A DNA stretch of 35,598 nt, taken from NCBI GenBank assembly GCA_902781095.1, contig CACZHW010000026.1:1-35598 (forward strand), read 5' to 3'. Below the pieces are notes generated by a model. That model was given only the letters and a program-made list of their open reading frames with translations, did no database searches and had not been told where the DNA came from. A program made the position numbers and the translations under genes. Numbering within the stretch: position 1 is the stretch's first letter; the number at the start of each line of letters is the position of its first letter. This document shows positions 21,613 to 29,284 of the stretch, one piece after another. This DNA is from an uncultured Eubacteriales bacterium (GTDB taxonomy: Bacteria; Bacillota; Clostridia; Christensenellales; Aristaeellaceae).

Positions 21613-21989
21613 CACGCATCATCCTCCGTATTCCATTCCATTGGAACCGGTACTCCGCGCATTCCCGCCTCATAAAGCAGGCCGCAGGCCGTAAAAGCGG
21701 TTGCTTTCGTCGTCAGGACGACAAGCCCCTGTTCCGCTGCGCTGTCCAGAATGTCTTCCGTAGGCACTTTCCCGCGGGCAAAAACCAGGCACTTGAGATC
21801 CAGCATCTCACTGGTTCTTACGACATGCGGATTCGTGAGGCCGGTGATCAGCACCGTCTTCTCATCCACAAAAGCCAGCACGTCGCTCATCAGGTCGGAG
21901 CAGCAGGCGGTATAAACAGGCGTATCCAGTTTATCCTCCCCTCGCAGCACTCTCGCGTTCAACACGGAGATCATGTCCGCTATGGTCAT
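21612..21989 (-). CDS. DRTGG-domain protein 1
   Basis: This 125-residue DRTGG-type protein is similar in plan to the one at 19495-19839: MTIADMISVLNARVLRGED, then YTACCSDLMSDVLAFVDE, VLITGLTNPHVVRTSEMLDL and TKATAFTACGLLYEAG. It has no enzymatic motif. The start is set at the ATG at 21989 with GGGGGTGA upstream; an in-frame ATG at 22022 has no ribosome site. It is first in the sensory operon, with a promoter at 22039-22067, and overlaps the RsbW-like gene, consistent with making the two together. Confidence 0.8.
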   Translation of the reverse strand: MTIADMISVLNARVLRGEDKLDTPVYTACCSDLMSDVLAFVDEKTVLITGLTNPHVVRTSEMLDLKCLVFARGKVPTEDILDSAAEQGLVVLTTKATAFTACGLLYEAGMRGVPVPMEWNTEDDA

Positions 21990-22038
21990 TTGGTTCACCC
22001 CCGTCTTTGTCTCGGATGGCATTATTTTCCATATTCTG

Positions 22039-22067
22039 ATTGTAAGGGAATTCTATCCGTTCGTCAA
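22039..22067 (-). promoter_or_regulatory. Promoter of the sensory H-cluster operon
   Basis: The minus strand has TTGACG (22067-22062), a 17-base spacer and TACAAT (22044-22039), about 50 bases before the ATG at 21989. Confidence 0.7.
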
Positions 22068-22100
22068 CGCTAACACAGCTTTCAGTCCTGGCCGCATCGC

Positions 22101-22141
22101 AAAAAGACACCGCCCGCAGCTTCGCGCCACGCGCAGTGTCC
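22101..22141 (-). terminator. Terminator of the exopolysaccharide operon
   Basis: The minus strand reads GACACTGC, a GC-rich middle, then GCGGTGTC followed by TTTTT. It lies 20 bases beyond the CHAP protein stop and separates this operon from the sensory operon. Confidence 0.75.
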
Positions 22142-22160
22142 ATATGCTTTTTATGTCGGT

Positions 22161-22916
22161 TCAAAGCCATGTTGCGCCGAATCCCGTGATGTACCAATTG
22201 TTTTTCTGCAGTGTATACTGACAGTTTTGACGCGTTATCTCCGCTTCCGGCACCACACTCATGTTGTAGTAAGGCTGGGCAGGCCGGGCATCATACCGGT
22301 AATTCATACGCTTAATGGTGGAATTGATATTTCCTTCCACTGTCGTTAGTTCATACAGGCTGCCCCCCAGCGGGGTTACGCTTTCCACAATGGCGATATG
22401 CGTGTACGGCGTTGAGCCGCGAACCCCGTATATCACTACATAACCGGGGCGCGGTACCGCGCCTTCCGTTCCGGAAAGCCAGCGCCCCTGTTTGTCGAAA
22501 GCTTTGTAAACATTGCCCACACGGCCTTCCATGGCAGTAAAGACCGCGTCCTCCGGCAGCTGCTCCTTCAGGTTATAGTGAATCAGGCGTACGCCGCTGT
22601 GGTAGGCGCACCAGATTTGAAAAACCGAGCACCACCCGATTTCCCGCTTGTCATGATAATACCAATAGGTATACTCATTGGCCTTCGGCAGCTTTTCAAA
22701 CGGATGCAGCTCAAACTGTGCGCGGGCCTGCAGCACAAAGTTACGCGCTTCCAGCGGCATGTCCGCCGGAAACTCGAGATCGTAAGACGCCAGTTCCCCT
22801 TCCGCCTGCGTAGGCTCGCTCTGCGGCGGCGGATCCATCCGGACAGGCGCAGTATCAGCCACGGCACAGGCACAAATCAGCAAAGCAGCCAGCAAAATCG
22901 GTAAAACCCGCCTCAT
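22161..22916 (-). CDS. Secreted CHAP-domain protein
   Basis: This 251-residue exported protein has a signal peptide at residues 1-21 (hydrophobic core LPILLAALLICA, cleavage expected after AVA before Asp). The CHAP (NlpC/P60-like) domain shows the catalytic Cys in GWCSVFQIW, PRPGYVVIYG, the His in THIAIVESV, and VEGNINSTIKRMNYRY. CHAP enzymes usually cleave peptidoglycan cross-links or stem peptides. It is the last gene of the exopolysaccharide operon, so it may open the wall for polymer export, or anchor or process material at the surface. Substrate not evident. Confidence 0.85.
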   Translation of the reverse strand: MRRVLPILLAALLICACAVADTAPVRMDPPPQSEPTQAEGELASYDLEFPADMPLEARNFVLQARAQFELHPFEKLPKANEYTYWYYHDKREIGWCSVFQIWCAYHSGVRLIHYNLKEQLPEDAVFTAMEGRVGNVYKAFDKQGRWLSGTEGAVPRPGYVVIYGVRGSTPYTHIAIVESVTPLGGSLYELTTVEGNINSTIKRMNYRYDARPAQPYYNMSVVPEAEITRQNCQYTLQKNNWYITGFGATWL

Positions 22917-22933
22917 CTTCTCATTCTCTCCTT

Positions 22934-23569
22934 TCAGTCACCGATGACCGCGGCAATGGTTTTCAGTATCAGTTTCAGATCCGTCGCAGGCGAAATCTCT
23001 CGCAGATAACGCATGTTCAGTTCAATTTTGTCGGGCATGATCTTCTCCACATAGCACCGTTCGGGATCATCAGCCTCGGCGAGAAGATCGTTTTCGTTCC
23101 GGTAGGCAATGGAAGCGTAATCCGTGATGCCCGGACGCACCAGCAATACCTGCCGTTGGTACGGTGTATACAGCCGTACATAGCGCGGTACTTCCGGCCT
23201 TGGGCCGACAAAGCTCATTTCCCCGCTGAACACATTGATCAGTTGGGCCAGCTCATCCAGCTTCGTCTTTCGAAGAAAGGCGCCCACACGCGTGATGCGG
23301 CTGTCACCTCCGACGGTGATCTCCGGACCTTTCCGATCCGCATCCTGTACCATTGTACGGAATTTGAAAATGCGAAAGGGCTCGCCGTCCTTTCCCACCC
23401 GCTCCTGCCTGTAGAAGGCCGGCCCCCTGCTGTCCAGTCGGATCGCCAGGGCGATGAGCAAAAACAGCGGCCATAAAGCCAGCAGCGCTGCCGCACTGAT
23501 GAGGATATCCATTATGCGTTTTAGCACCAGCTGTGCTTTTTTCCGTTTCAAAACCCCGGCAATATCCAT
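22934..23569 (-). CDS. Initiating sugar-phosphate transferase (undecaprenyl phosphate)
   Basis: This 211-residue bacterial sugar transferase moves a hexose-1-phosphate from a UDP-sugar to undecaprenyl phosphate, the first step of exopolysaccharide repeat synthesis. It has one N-terminal membrane helix (ILISAAALLALWPLFLLIALAI), then RQERVGKDGEPFRIFKFRTM, KTKLDELAQLINVFSGEMSF and VGPRPEVPRY, the catalytic core motifs. The short form with one membrane helix matches WcaJ/PglC-like catalytic parts without the N-terminal four-helix domain. The start at 23569 lies 20 bases after the glycosyltransferase stop; ribosome site AGAGAGA is weak. Confidence 0.93.
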   Translation of the reverse strand: MDIAGVLKRKKAQLVLKRIMDILISAAALLALWPLFLLIALAIRLDSRGPAFYRQERVGKDGEPFRIFKFRTMVQDADRKGPEITVGGDSRITRVGAFLRKTKLDELAQLINVFSGEMSFVGPRPEVPRYVRLYTPYQRQVLLVRPGITDYASIAYRNENDLLAEADDPERCYVEKIMPDKIELNMRYLREISPATDLKLILKTIAAVIGD

Positions 23570-23589
23570 ATTTTCTCTCTGCAATCCGC

Positions 23590-24615
23590 TTACACCCGCT
23601 TTCTGAACCGAGTCGAAAACAGCAGACTGAGCAAAAACGCCTGTCGGTGTTTCATCATCCAATACTTTACGGCAATCCTGCGGGGCAGCTTTGTCATGTC
23701 CACATCCCGGTAAAGCGCAGCGATATCAGGGCGGGACAGATAAGCGCGCGAATGCGCAACCCTCTCCCGGAAAGAAAAGGGCGTCCCAATCATCGAGAAA
23801 TTGCGTACCACGTCGACAGCCATCTTGCGCTTGCGTATTTTCATGCGGGCCATACAGGCGCTGCTCCCGCCCACGAGCATCACCAGTGCATCATTGGAAC
23901 GCTCAAAACTCTCCGGAATATAGGAGCTGTAACGTTTGGTTATGCTGCCCGCATGGAACCGGTAGTGATAGTAAGCGCGGTCCACTGCTACGGCTGTATT
24001 TGCGTCCATCAGGCAGGTAATGATGAAAAGCAGATCCTCCGCGTAACGGATATCCTCGCGGAAGCGGTGCATCCCGATTGTCCGCCGGGCAAAGAGATTG
24101 CGCGGCGTGTAGCCGGACAACGGCAGCTCATCCGTATCCTTTTCTTTCGAGAGCATGGCCGGTATCAGCGCACTCCGGATTGCCGCGCGGTTGAACCGCG
24201 TGCCGTCCGGAAAACCAAGCGGCACATCCTCCGTGCCGGAGGGTCTGTCTTTGAACACCCGGCAGAAAGAAACCTCTGCGTTGATCTGCTCACAGGCATT
24301 CAGAAGTGTTTCATACATCTCCGGATCAGCAGTGTCATCCGCGTCGCAAAACCCAACATATTTGCCGAGCGCGGCATCTATCCCGGCGTTTCTGGCTGCG
24401 GAAACCCCACTGTTTTCCGGCATTGTAATGACTCGTACACGTTCGTCCAAACGCTCCGCTTCTTTCAGCCGGGCGGCGGACCCGTCCGTACTGGCGTCAT
24501 CGACGAAGATGAACTCCATTTCCCGAAGCGTCTGTTTCAACAGCGACTGCACGCAAGCGTCCAGATAGTCTCCCGGATTATAAACCGGTATCACGACCGA
24601 TACCCGCGGCGTCAT
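23590..24615 (-). CDS. Family 2 glycosyltransferase
   Basis: This 341-residue GT-A glycosyltransferase has PRVSVVIPVYNPGDYLDACV at the N-terminus, FIFVDDASTDGS (nucleotide site), SGVSAARNAGIDAALGKYVGFCDADD with the DxD metal site, and YAEDLLF (catalytic ED). It should add a sugar to the lipid-linked repeat on the cytoplasmic side. The start is the ATG at 24615, overlapping the stop of the polymerase gene by four bases. Donor and acceptor cannot be named. Confidence 0.93.
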   Translation of the reverse strand: MTPRVSVVIPVYNPGDYLDACVQSLLKQTLREMEFIFVDDASTDGSAARLKEAERLDERVRVITMPENSGVSAARNAGIDAALGKYVGFCDADDTADPEMYETLLNACEQINAEVSFCRVFKDRPSGTEDVPLGFPDGTRFNRAAIRSALIPAMLSKEKDTDELPLSGYTPRNLFARRTIGMHRFREDIRYAEDLLFIITCLMDANTAVAVDRAYYHYRFHAGSITKRYSSYIPESFERSNDALVMLVGGSSACMARMKIRKRKMAVDVVRNFSMIGTPFSFRERVAHSRAYLSRPDIAALYRDVDMTKLPRRIAVKYWMMKHRQAFLLSLLFSTRFRKRV

Positions 24616-25937
24616 GCGGCTTCCTCCCCGTCTGCTCTCCACAGCGGCGCCTGGACGAGCAGGAAGCTGCACCCGATCAGCGAGAAGGGGGCATATACGG
24701 ATTCAAACATTCCCACGAGGATAAAAACGGTGCAGAAAGCAAGCGGCGTCGCCGCAAAAGCACTCTGTCTTCTCCTCTTCCAGTAATACCGCAGCGACAG
24801 AACAAAGGACAAAACCGTATAAGCAACCAGCAACAGTCCTGCAATCCAGCCGTTGTTGTATGCCACACCCAGGAACGCGTTGTGCGCATTGAAACGTCTG
24901 TCCCCCGCGCCGTCTTTCGCCACCCACTCCTGAACGATACTGGACGGGTGCCCGTTCCACGTAAGGTGATGCAGGACGGTTTGCCAGATTCCCCACCGGT
25001 CGCTCGTCAGATCATCCATGGAGAGCTCACGTTCCTCAGGCTTCGGTACCGTGATCGGATTCCCATACGTTTCGTGATTATAGACAGCCAGTTCATAATC
25101 TTCAACCGCTGCCTCGTAGATTTTTTCCTTTGTGAACCGCCACCCGAGAACTGCCAGAGCTGCCACCAGCACAAACAGCAGTGCCATCGCCCTTCCCGGC
25201 CGCCTGACGGTTCCCGCAAGAATTGCACCGGTCAGGATGACGGCCACTCCGCCGAACGCAAGCAAGCCGGAGCGGGACATTGTAAACACCAGCGTCACCG
25301 CTGCTCCTACACCGCATAGCAGGCTGATGAGTCCCGCCGTTTTCCTTCCATCCCTTATCCCAGCATAGGCGAGCAGGAAGGCACTTGTAGCAGCCACGAT
25401 GCAGCACATGGAAAGGGTGTTTGCATCGTAGAAAATCCCCCTGTATCCCGGATATCCCCATGTCAACGGTTTTCGAATCCACGTCATGATTAGAAAGGGC
25501 ATTGTTCCGAGAAGAGCCCCGCGGAGCACACAGCGCAGGGTATCGTCATCCTCTCTGCTGCACAATACCGAAAATACGATGGGATAACAAATCAGCAGCG
25601 GAACGCTCTCCGATAGCCAGTCCTCAAAGAACAGGCCGGATACCACCATCATACCGTGCAATGCAAACCAGAGCACTGCCATGCTGCGGCGGAATCGCGT
25701 AGGTTTGCGTCCCGGAATACGTGCCGTCAGTGTCACAAACATCAGCAGTACCATGCCAAAGAGCACGAAAACCATCCAACGCATTGGGAACTTCCGCTGT
25801 GTAAACAGACAGCAATACCCTTCCAGCGCCGCCAACGCCAGCGTAAGCAGCCGGGCATCAAAAATCTCGTTGAAGATTCCCGTCACCCGGTCATACAGCC
25901 CAAGAAGGCCGGATCCATCAATTGATTGTCTTTTCAT
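24612..25937 (-). CDS. O-antigen ligase/polymerase-like membrane protein
   Basis: This 441-residue membrane protein has about 11 hydrophobic segments and a large outer loop (roughly residues 280-350, with DLTSDRWGIWQTVLHHL and NAHNAFLGVAYNNGW). The RWGIW and HNAFL pattern is typical of the Wzy_C / O-antigen ligase family (PF04932). In a Wzx/Wzy-dependent locus it is most likely the polymerase joining repeat units outside the membrane. It starts at the ATG at 25937, overlapping the previous stop by ATGA; an in-frame GTG is nine bases upstream. Confidence 0.88.
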   Translation of the reverse strand: MKRQSIDGSGLLGLYDRVTGIFNEIFDARLLTLALAALEGYCCLFTQRKFPMRWMVFVLFGMVLLMFVTLTARIPGRKPTRFRRSMAVLWFALHGMMVVSGLFFEDWLSESVPLLICYPIVFSVLCSREDDDTLRCVLRGALLGTMPFLIMTWIRKPLTWGYPGYRGIFYDANTLSMCCIVAATSAFLLAYAGIRDGRKTAGLISLLCGVGAAVTLVFTMSRSGLLAFGGVAVILTGAILAGTVRRPGRAMALLFVLVAALAVLGWRFTKEKIYEAAVEDYELAVYNHETYGNPITVPKPEERELSMDDLTSDRWGIWQTVLHHLTWNGHPSSIVQEWVAKDGAGDRRFNAHNAFLGVAYNNGWIAGLLLVAYTVLSFVLSLRYYWKRRRQSAFAATPLAFCTVFILVGMFESVYAPFSLIGCSFLLVQAPLWRADGEEAA

Positions 25938-27115
25938 CGTCCGCACCCGATTTCTCTGTAAATCTCATCCATTGTTTCTGCATTCCGCCGCCAGGTCAGC
26001 TTTAACGCCGCCTGCCTGCCCGCCTCTCTGAGCGGCAACAAGGCTTTTTCATCGCGGAAAATTCGGCGCAATACCGTTTCTACCGCATCCGTATCCCCTG
26101 CCGGAACCAGAAAGCCGTTCACGCCGTCCGTAATGGTATCCGCAATTCCTTCATTTTCGGCACCCACCGCAATCATGCCGGCAGCCATCGCCTCAATATA
26201 GACGATTCCGTATCCTTCACCCCAGCTCGGCAGGACAAACACGTCGCTCTCGCTCATCCTACGCAGTACTTCCTCATGCGGAAGACCGCCGGTCAGCGTC
26301 ACCCGGTCAGCAAGCCCCAGCTGCCTGGCGCGCTCCCTCAGCTGGCCTTCCATCGGTCCGATCCCGATGATCGTCAGCGTAGCATCCGGCCACTCTCCGG
26401 ATATGCGGGCAAATGCCTCCAACGTTCTGTCCATACACTTGCGCGCTTTCAGTGTGCCCACCGAAAGAATGCGGTGCGGCACGTTCCGGCATTTTTCCGG
26501 AATCAAAGACAGGTCCACGCCGTTTGGCACGACACGCGAGAGGCCTCTCTCCCGATAAGGTGCAACGCGGGAAAGCAGCAGCGAGGAGACCGCCACCAAC
26601 GCGTCCGCCTGCCGGGCAATCCGGATATTGCGCCCCCACGGCTTTTTACCCGGAATAAAATAGTGGAAGATATCCGTCCCGTGAACTGTCAGTACAAACG
26701 GAATCCCCAGCTTCCGTGCGATCAGCAACCCGGCATGCCCGTCTCTTGGCAGCATATGCGCATGCAGCACATCAAACGGCCGTTCGGCATGAAGCCGGCG
26801 CGCGATAGGGAGCGCCGTACCGGCCATCAGCCTGCCGCCGAACAGATACTCGCCTTTATTGCCCAGCGTCAGGCAGCGCGGATAATAAACCTTGATTCCG
26901 TCGACAACCGCTTCCTGCGGCGTCTTCTGGTCCAGCTGCGCCAGAGACGGCCTCAGCTTTCGGGCCATCGGCGGCACACCAACGCAGGAGATGACGACAA
27001 CCTCGTGCCCCATATCCCGCAACGCCTTTGCCTGCTCATGTACGTAAAAGCAGTAGGGAGAATTGTCATCCTGCCGGTGAATCATCATCAGGATGCGCAG
27101 TGCTCTGTCCTTCAT
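25934..27115 (-). CDS. Family 4 glycosyltransferase
   Basis: This 393-residue GT-B retaining glycosyltransferase has an N-terminal acceptor domain with YVHEQAKALRDMGHEVVVIS and VLTVHGTDIFHY, and a C-terminal donor domain with RVVPNGVDL, ILSVGTLKARK, VFVLPSWGEGYGIVYIEAMAAG (the EX7E motif) and NEGIADTITDGVNGFLVPAGD. It is cytoplasmic or membrane-associated. It is one of four glycosyltransferases of this operon, 18 bases after the next GT4 gene. The sugar is unknown. Confidence 0.94.
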   Translation of the reverse strand: MKDRALRILMMIHRQDDNSPYCFYVHEQAKALRDMGHEVVVISCVGVPPMARKLRPSLAQLDQKTPQEAVVDGIKVYYPRCLTLGNKGEYLFGGRLMAGTALPIARRLHAERPFDVLHAHMLPRDGHAGLLIARKLGIPFVLTVHGTDIFHYFIPGKKPWGRNIRIARQADALVAVSSLLLSRVAPYRERGLSRVVPNGVDLSLIPEKCRNVPHRILSVGTLKARKCMDRTLEAFARISGEWPDATLTIIGIGPMEGQLRERARQLGLADRVTLTGGLPHEEVLRRMSESDVFVLPSWGEGYGIVYIEAMAAGMIAVGAENEGIADTITDGVNGFLVPAGDTDAVETVLRRIFRDEKALLPLREAGRQAALKLTWRRNAETMDEIYREIGCGR

Positions 27116-27133
27116 CGGCAGCCCTCCCTTCTT

Positions 27134-28243
27134 TCAACAGATTTGCTTTACGCTTTCATACAGTCTTTTCCAGCGCTCCGCAATCAGCGGGAGAGCGCAT
27201 TGCGCTGCTGCGCTGACGCATCGTCTGGATAAACCGGCATAGTTCTCCGAGGCAACCAGGCAGAGCTTCTCTGCCATCTCGTGCGTGTTTCCGCAGGCAA
27301 CGGAATAGCCGACTGTCCCTTCCGGGAAGAGTCCGTCAAACCCCTGCCCCCGGGTATAGAGGACCGGGACTCCCCTGCTCATCGCCTCCAGATAAACCAT
27401 ACCGAACGTCTCCGCTCGTGAAGGGACGAGCAGCACATCAATGCTGTCATAGAAAGCCTTCATTGCCGGAGTCCCCGTAATCGGGCCCAACAGTCTGTCA
27501 TCCTGCCTGCGGGTATCCGCAACCTGTTTCCGAAGAGGCCCGTCTCCGCAGGCTGTCCACACAAATCTTCTGTCCGACAATCGATTGGCAAGATGAACAG
27601 CTTCAAGCGCCTGCAGCGGCTGTTTTCGATCATTCAGCCTGCCGGCAAAGCCGACCCGCACGGGATTGCCGCACGCTACTCTCGGCGATCCGTCCAACCA
27701 TTCGGGCTGAATACCGTTCGGAATGACCGTGCTCTTCTTTTGCAGCGCGTCCCGCGCTTTTCCCGCAATCCAGGTCCCGATCACGCGTGAGCGCACTGCG
27801 TCACCCAGAAAAACGACAAAACTCGCTCCCTCAAGGATCCGCCTTGCCAGCGGATGCAGCCAGGGCAGGCGCCAGAGCACCTCCGTATCGCTGTAGCGCA
27901 GCGTTACCCCGTACGGTATACCCGTCTCGTTTGACAGTGCCATTGCAATAGAGCCATCGGTGAACAAGGTATGTGCATGAATGAGACCGCACTCCGCCAA
28001 CGGAATCTCCTGCCGGATCACCGGGACGCTCCGTTGTGCCTTTCTGAAGAAAAGCAGCGCATCGCTCCGTTTGACCGTCAGACGCTGCAGCGTTTCAACC
28101 CCTGCCGGATGATTCTTCCCGAGATTCGACGCGTATTTCTCCGGTACAAAGACCCGTTGGGAAACCCCACTGTCTCTCATCGCCTCAAACAGCTGCGGAA
28201 AAACCGATGAACCTGCCAGGTTGCAGCAAATGTGCAAAATCAT
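27134..28243 (-). CDS. Family 4 glycosyltransferase, second
   Basis: This 369-residue GT-B glycosyltransferase has LIHAHTLFTDGSIAM in the N-terminal half. The C-terminal half has STVIPNGIQPEW, VRVGFAGRLNDRKQP, VLLVPSRAETFGMVYLEAMSRGVP (EX7E) and GTVGYSVACGN. The start is the ATG at 28243, which overlaps the upstream GT2 stop by four bases; a longer frame upstream of this is only the mirror of the GT2 gene. Acts in assembly of the same polysaccharide; donor unknown. Confidence 0.92.
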   Translation of the reverse strand: MILHICCNLAGSSVFPQLFEAMRDSGVSQRVFVPEKYASNLGKNHPAGVETLQRLTVKRSDALLFFRKAQRSVPVIRQEIPLAECGLIHAHTLFTDGSIAMALSNETGIPYGVTLRYSDTEVLWRLPWLHPLARRILEGASFVVFLGDAVRSRVIGTWIAGKARDALQKKSTVIPNGIQPEWLDGSPRVACGNPVRVGFAGRLNDRKQPLQALEAVHLANRLSDRRFVWTACGDGPLRKQVADTRRQDDRLLGPITGTPAMKAFYDSIDVLLVPSRAETFGMVYLEAMSRGVPVLYTRGQGFDGLFPEGTVGYSVACGNTHEMAEKLCLVASENYAGLSRRCVSAAAQCALPLIAERWKRLYESVKQIC

Positions 28244-29262
28244 TTGCTCATTCCCCGCTTCCTGCTTTCCTCTCTGAGAAAGCGGGGCAGCTGCACCAGC
28301 CCTGCCAGAGAGCCGAAACCGTAAGCAAAGTGAAAGGCCGGGTACAGGATAATCTCTACCGGCAGAAACCGCATTCCCTTCTCCTGCGCAATCGTCCATG
28401 CGTAGAAGACGTCCAGCATCAGGTAAGCCCCCCACATCAGCGCCAGGAGGCCCGTGATGACCGGATTGCCCAGCGCCAGGCCGGCCAGCCCGCAAAGCGT
28501 GCAGAGAACGAAAAGCAGCGGCACAAAATGCCGGAGCCCCATGCTGCCGGGCACAAGCGCCATCGTGATGACGTTCCATTTGCCGTTCATAAAGCCCATG
28601 CGGCAGATTCCGCGCAGGGTATCCCGGCAGTAATAGAGCACGCGGATTCTGTGGTTCAGCCAGATCTTTCCGCCGTTTTTGCGGATGCGGTAGTTGAGTT
28701 CGTTGTCCTGATTGCGCGTCAGCCTTTCATCAAATCCGCCGATGCGATCGAACAATTCCCTCCGGAAACAGCCAAAAGGCACAGTGTCCACATAGCCGTC
28801 TTCGTCCGTAAGCCGGTAAGACGCGTTGCCCACGCCCAGCGGCGTTTTCAGCATCGCCGCGATTGCTTCACCCATAAAGCCCCTGCCGCGCGTCTCAAAC
28901 ACGCCGCCCGCGTTTTCGCAGTCATGCGTCAGCAGCGTTTCCACGGAAAGGCGGACATAGTCCGGCGGGTACTCGGCGTGTGCGTCCAGCCGCACGATGA
29001 CCGGCGCGGAACTCTCCCGGATGCCGATGTTCATCGCATAGGGCACGGTGCGGTTCGGATTATGCAGGATTCGAATCTGCGGATGCTGCTTCTGCTGGTT
29101 TTGAAGCAACTCGACCGTCCGGTCTTCCGAGCAGCCGTCGACGAACAGGACCTCCATCTTCCCTGCAGGATAATCCTGGGAGAAGATGGACGCCACGCAA
29201 TCCTCTATATACCGTTCTTCATTGCGAACGGGGAGAATCACCGATATCTCAGGCAGCTGCAT
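28240..29262 (-). CDS. Family 2 glycosyltransferase with membrane tail (ExoA-like)
   Basis: This 340-residue GT2 enzyme has EISVILPVRNEERYIEDCV, VLFVDGCSEDRTVELL, VIVRLDAHAEYPPDY (the metal DxD place reads DAH) and GGFDERLTRNQDNELNYRI (catalytic ED-like acid). It ends in about three hydrophobic segments (residues 235-320). This plan resembles ExoA of succinoglycan synthesis, a beta-1,3-glucosyltransferase, but the linkage cannot be inferred. The ATG at 29262 lies 22 bases after the solute-binding protein stop. Confidence 0.9.
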   Translation of the reverse strand: MQLPEISVILPVRNEERYIEDCVASIFSQDYPAGKMEVLFVDGCSEDRTVELLQNQQKQHPQIRILHNPNRTVPYAMNIGIRESSAPVIVRLDAHAEYPPDYVRLSVETLLTHDCENAGGVFETRGRGFMGEAIAAMLKTPLGVGNASYRLTDEDGYVDTVPFGCFRRELFDRIGGFDERLTRNQDNELNYRIRKNGGKIWLNHRIRVLYYCRDTLRGICRMGFMNGKWNVITMALVPGSMGLRHFVPLLFVLCTLCGLAGLALGNPVITGLLALMWGAYLMLDVFYAWTIAQEKGMRFLPVEIILYPAFHFAYGFGSLAGLVQLPRFLREESRKRGMSK

Positions 29263-29284
29263 GATTACACCACTCTTTACCTTT

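Noticed and set aside
28244..28579. N-terminal extension of the second family 4 glycosyltransferase
   Set aside because: This part is the GT2 gene read in another frame; the real ATG at 28243 overlaps the GT2 stop by ATGA.
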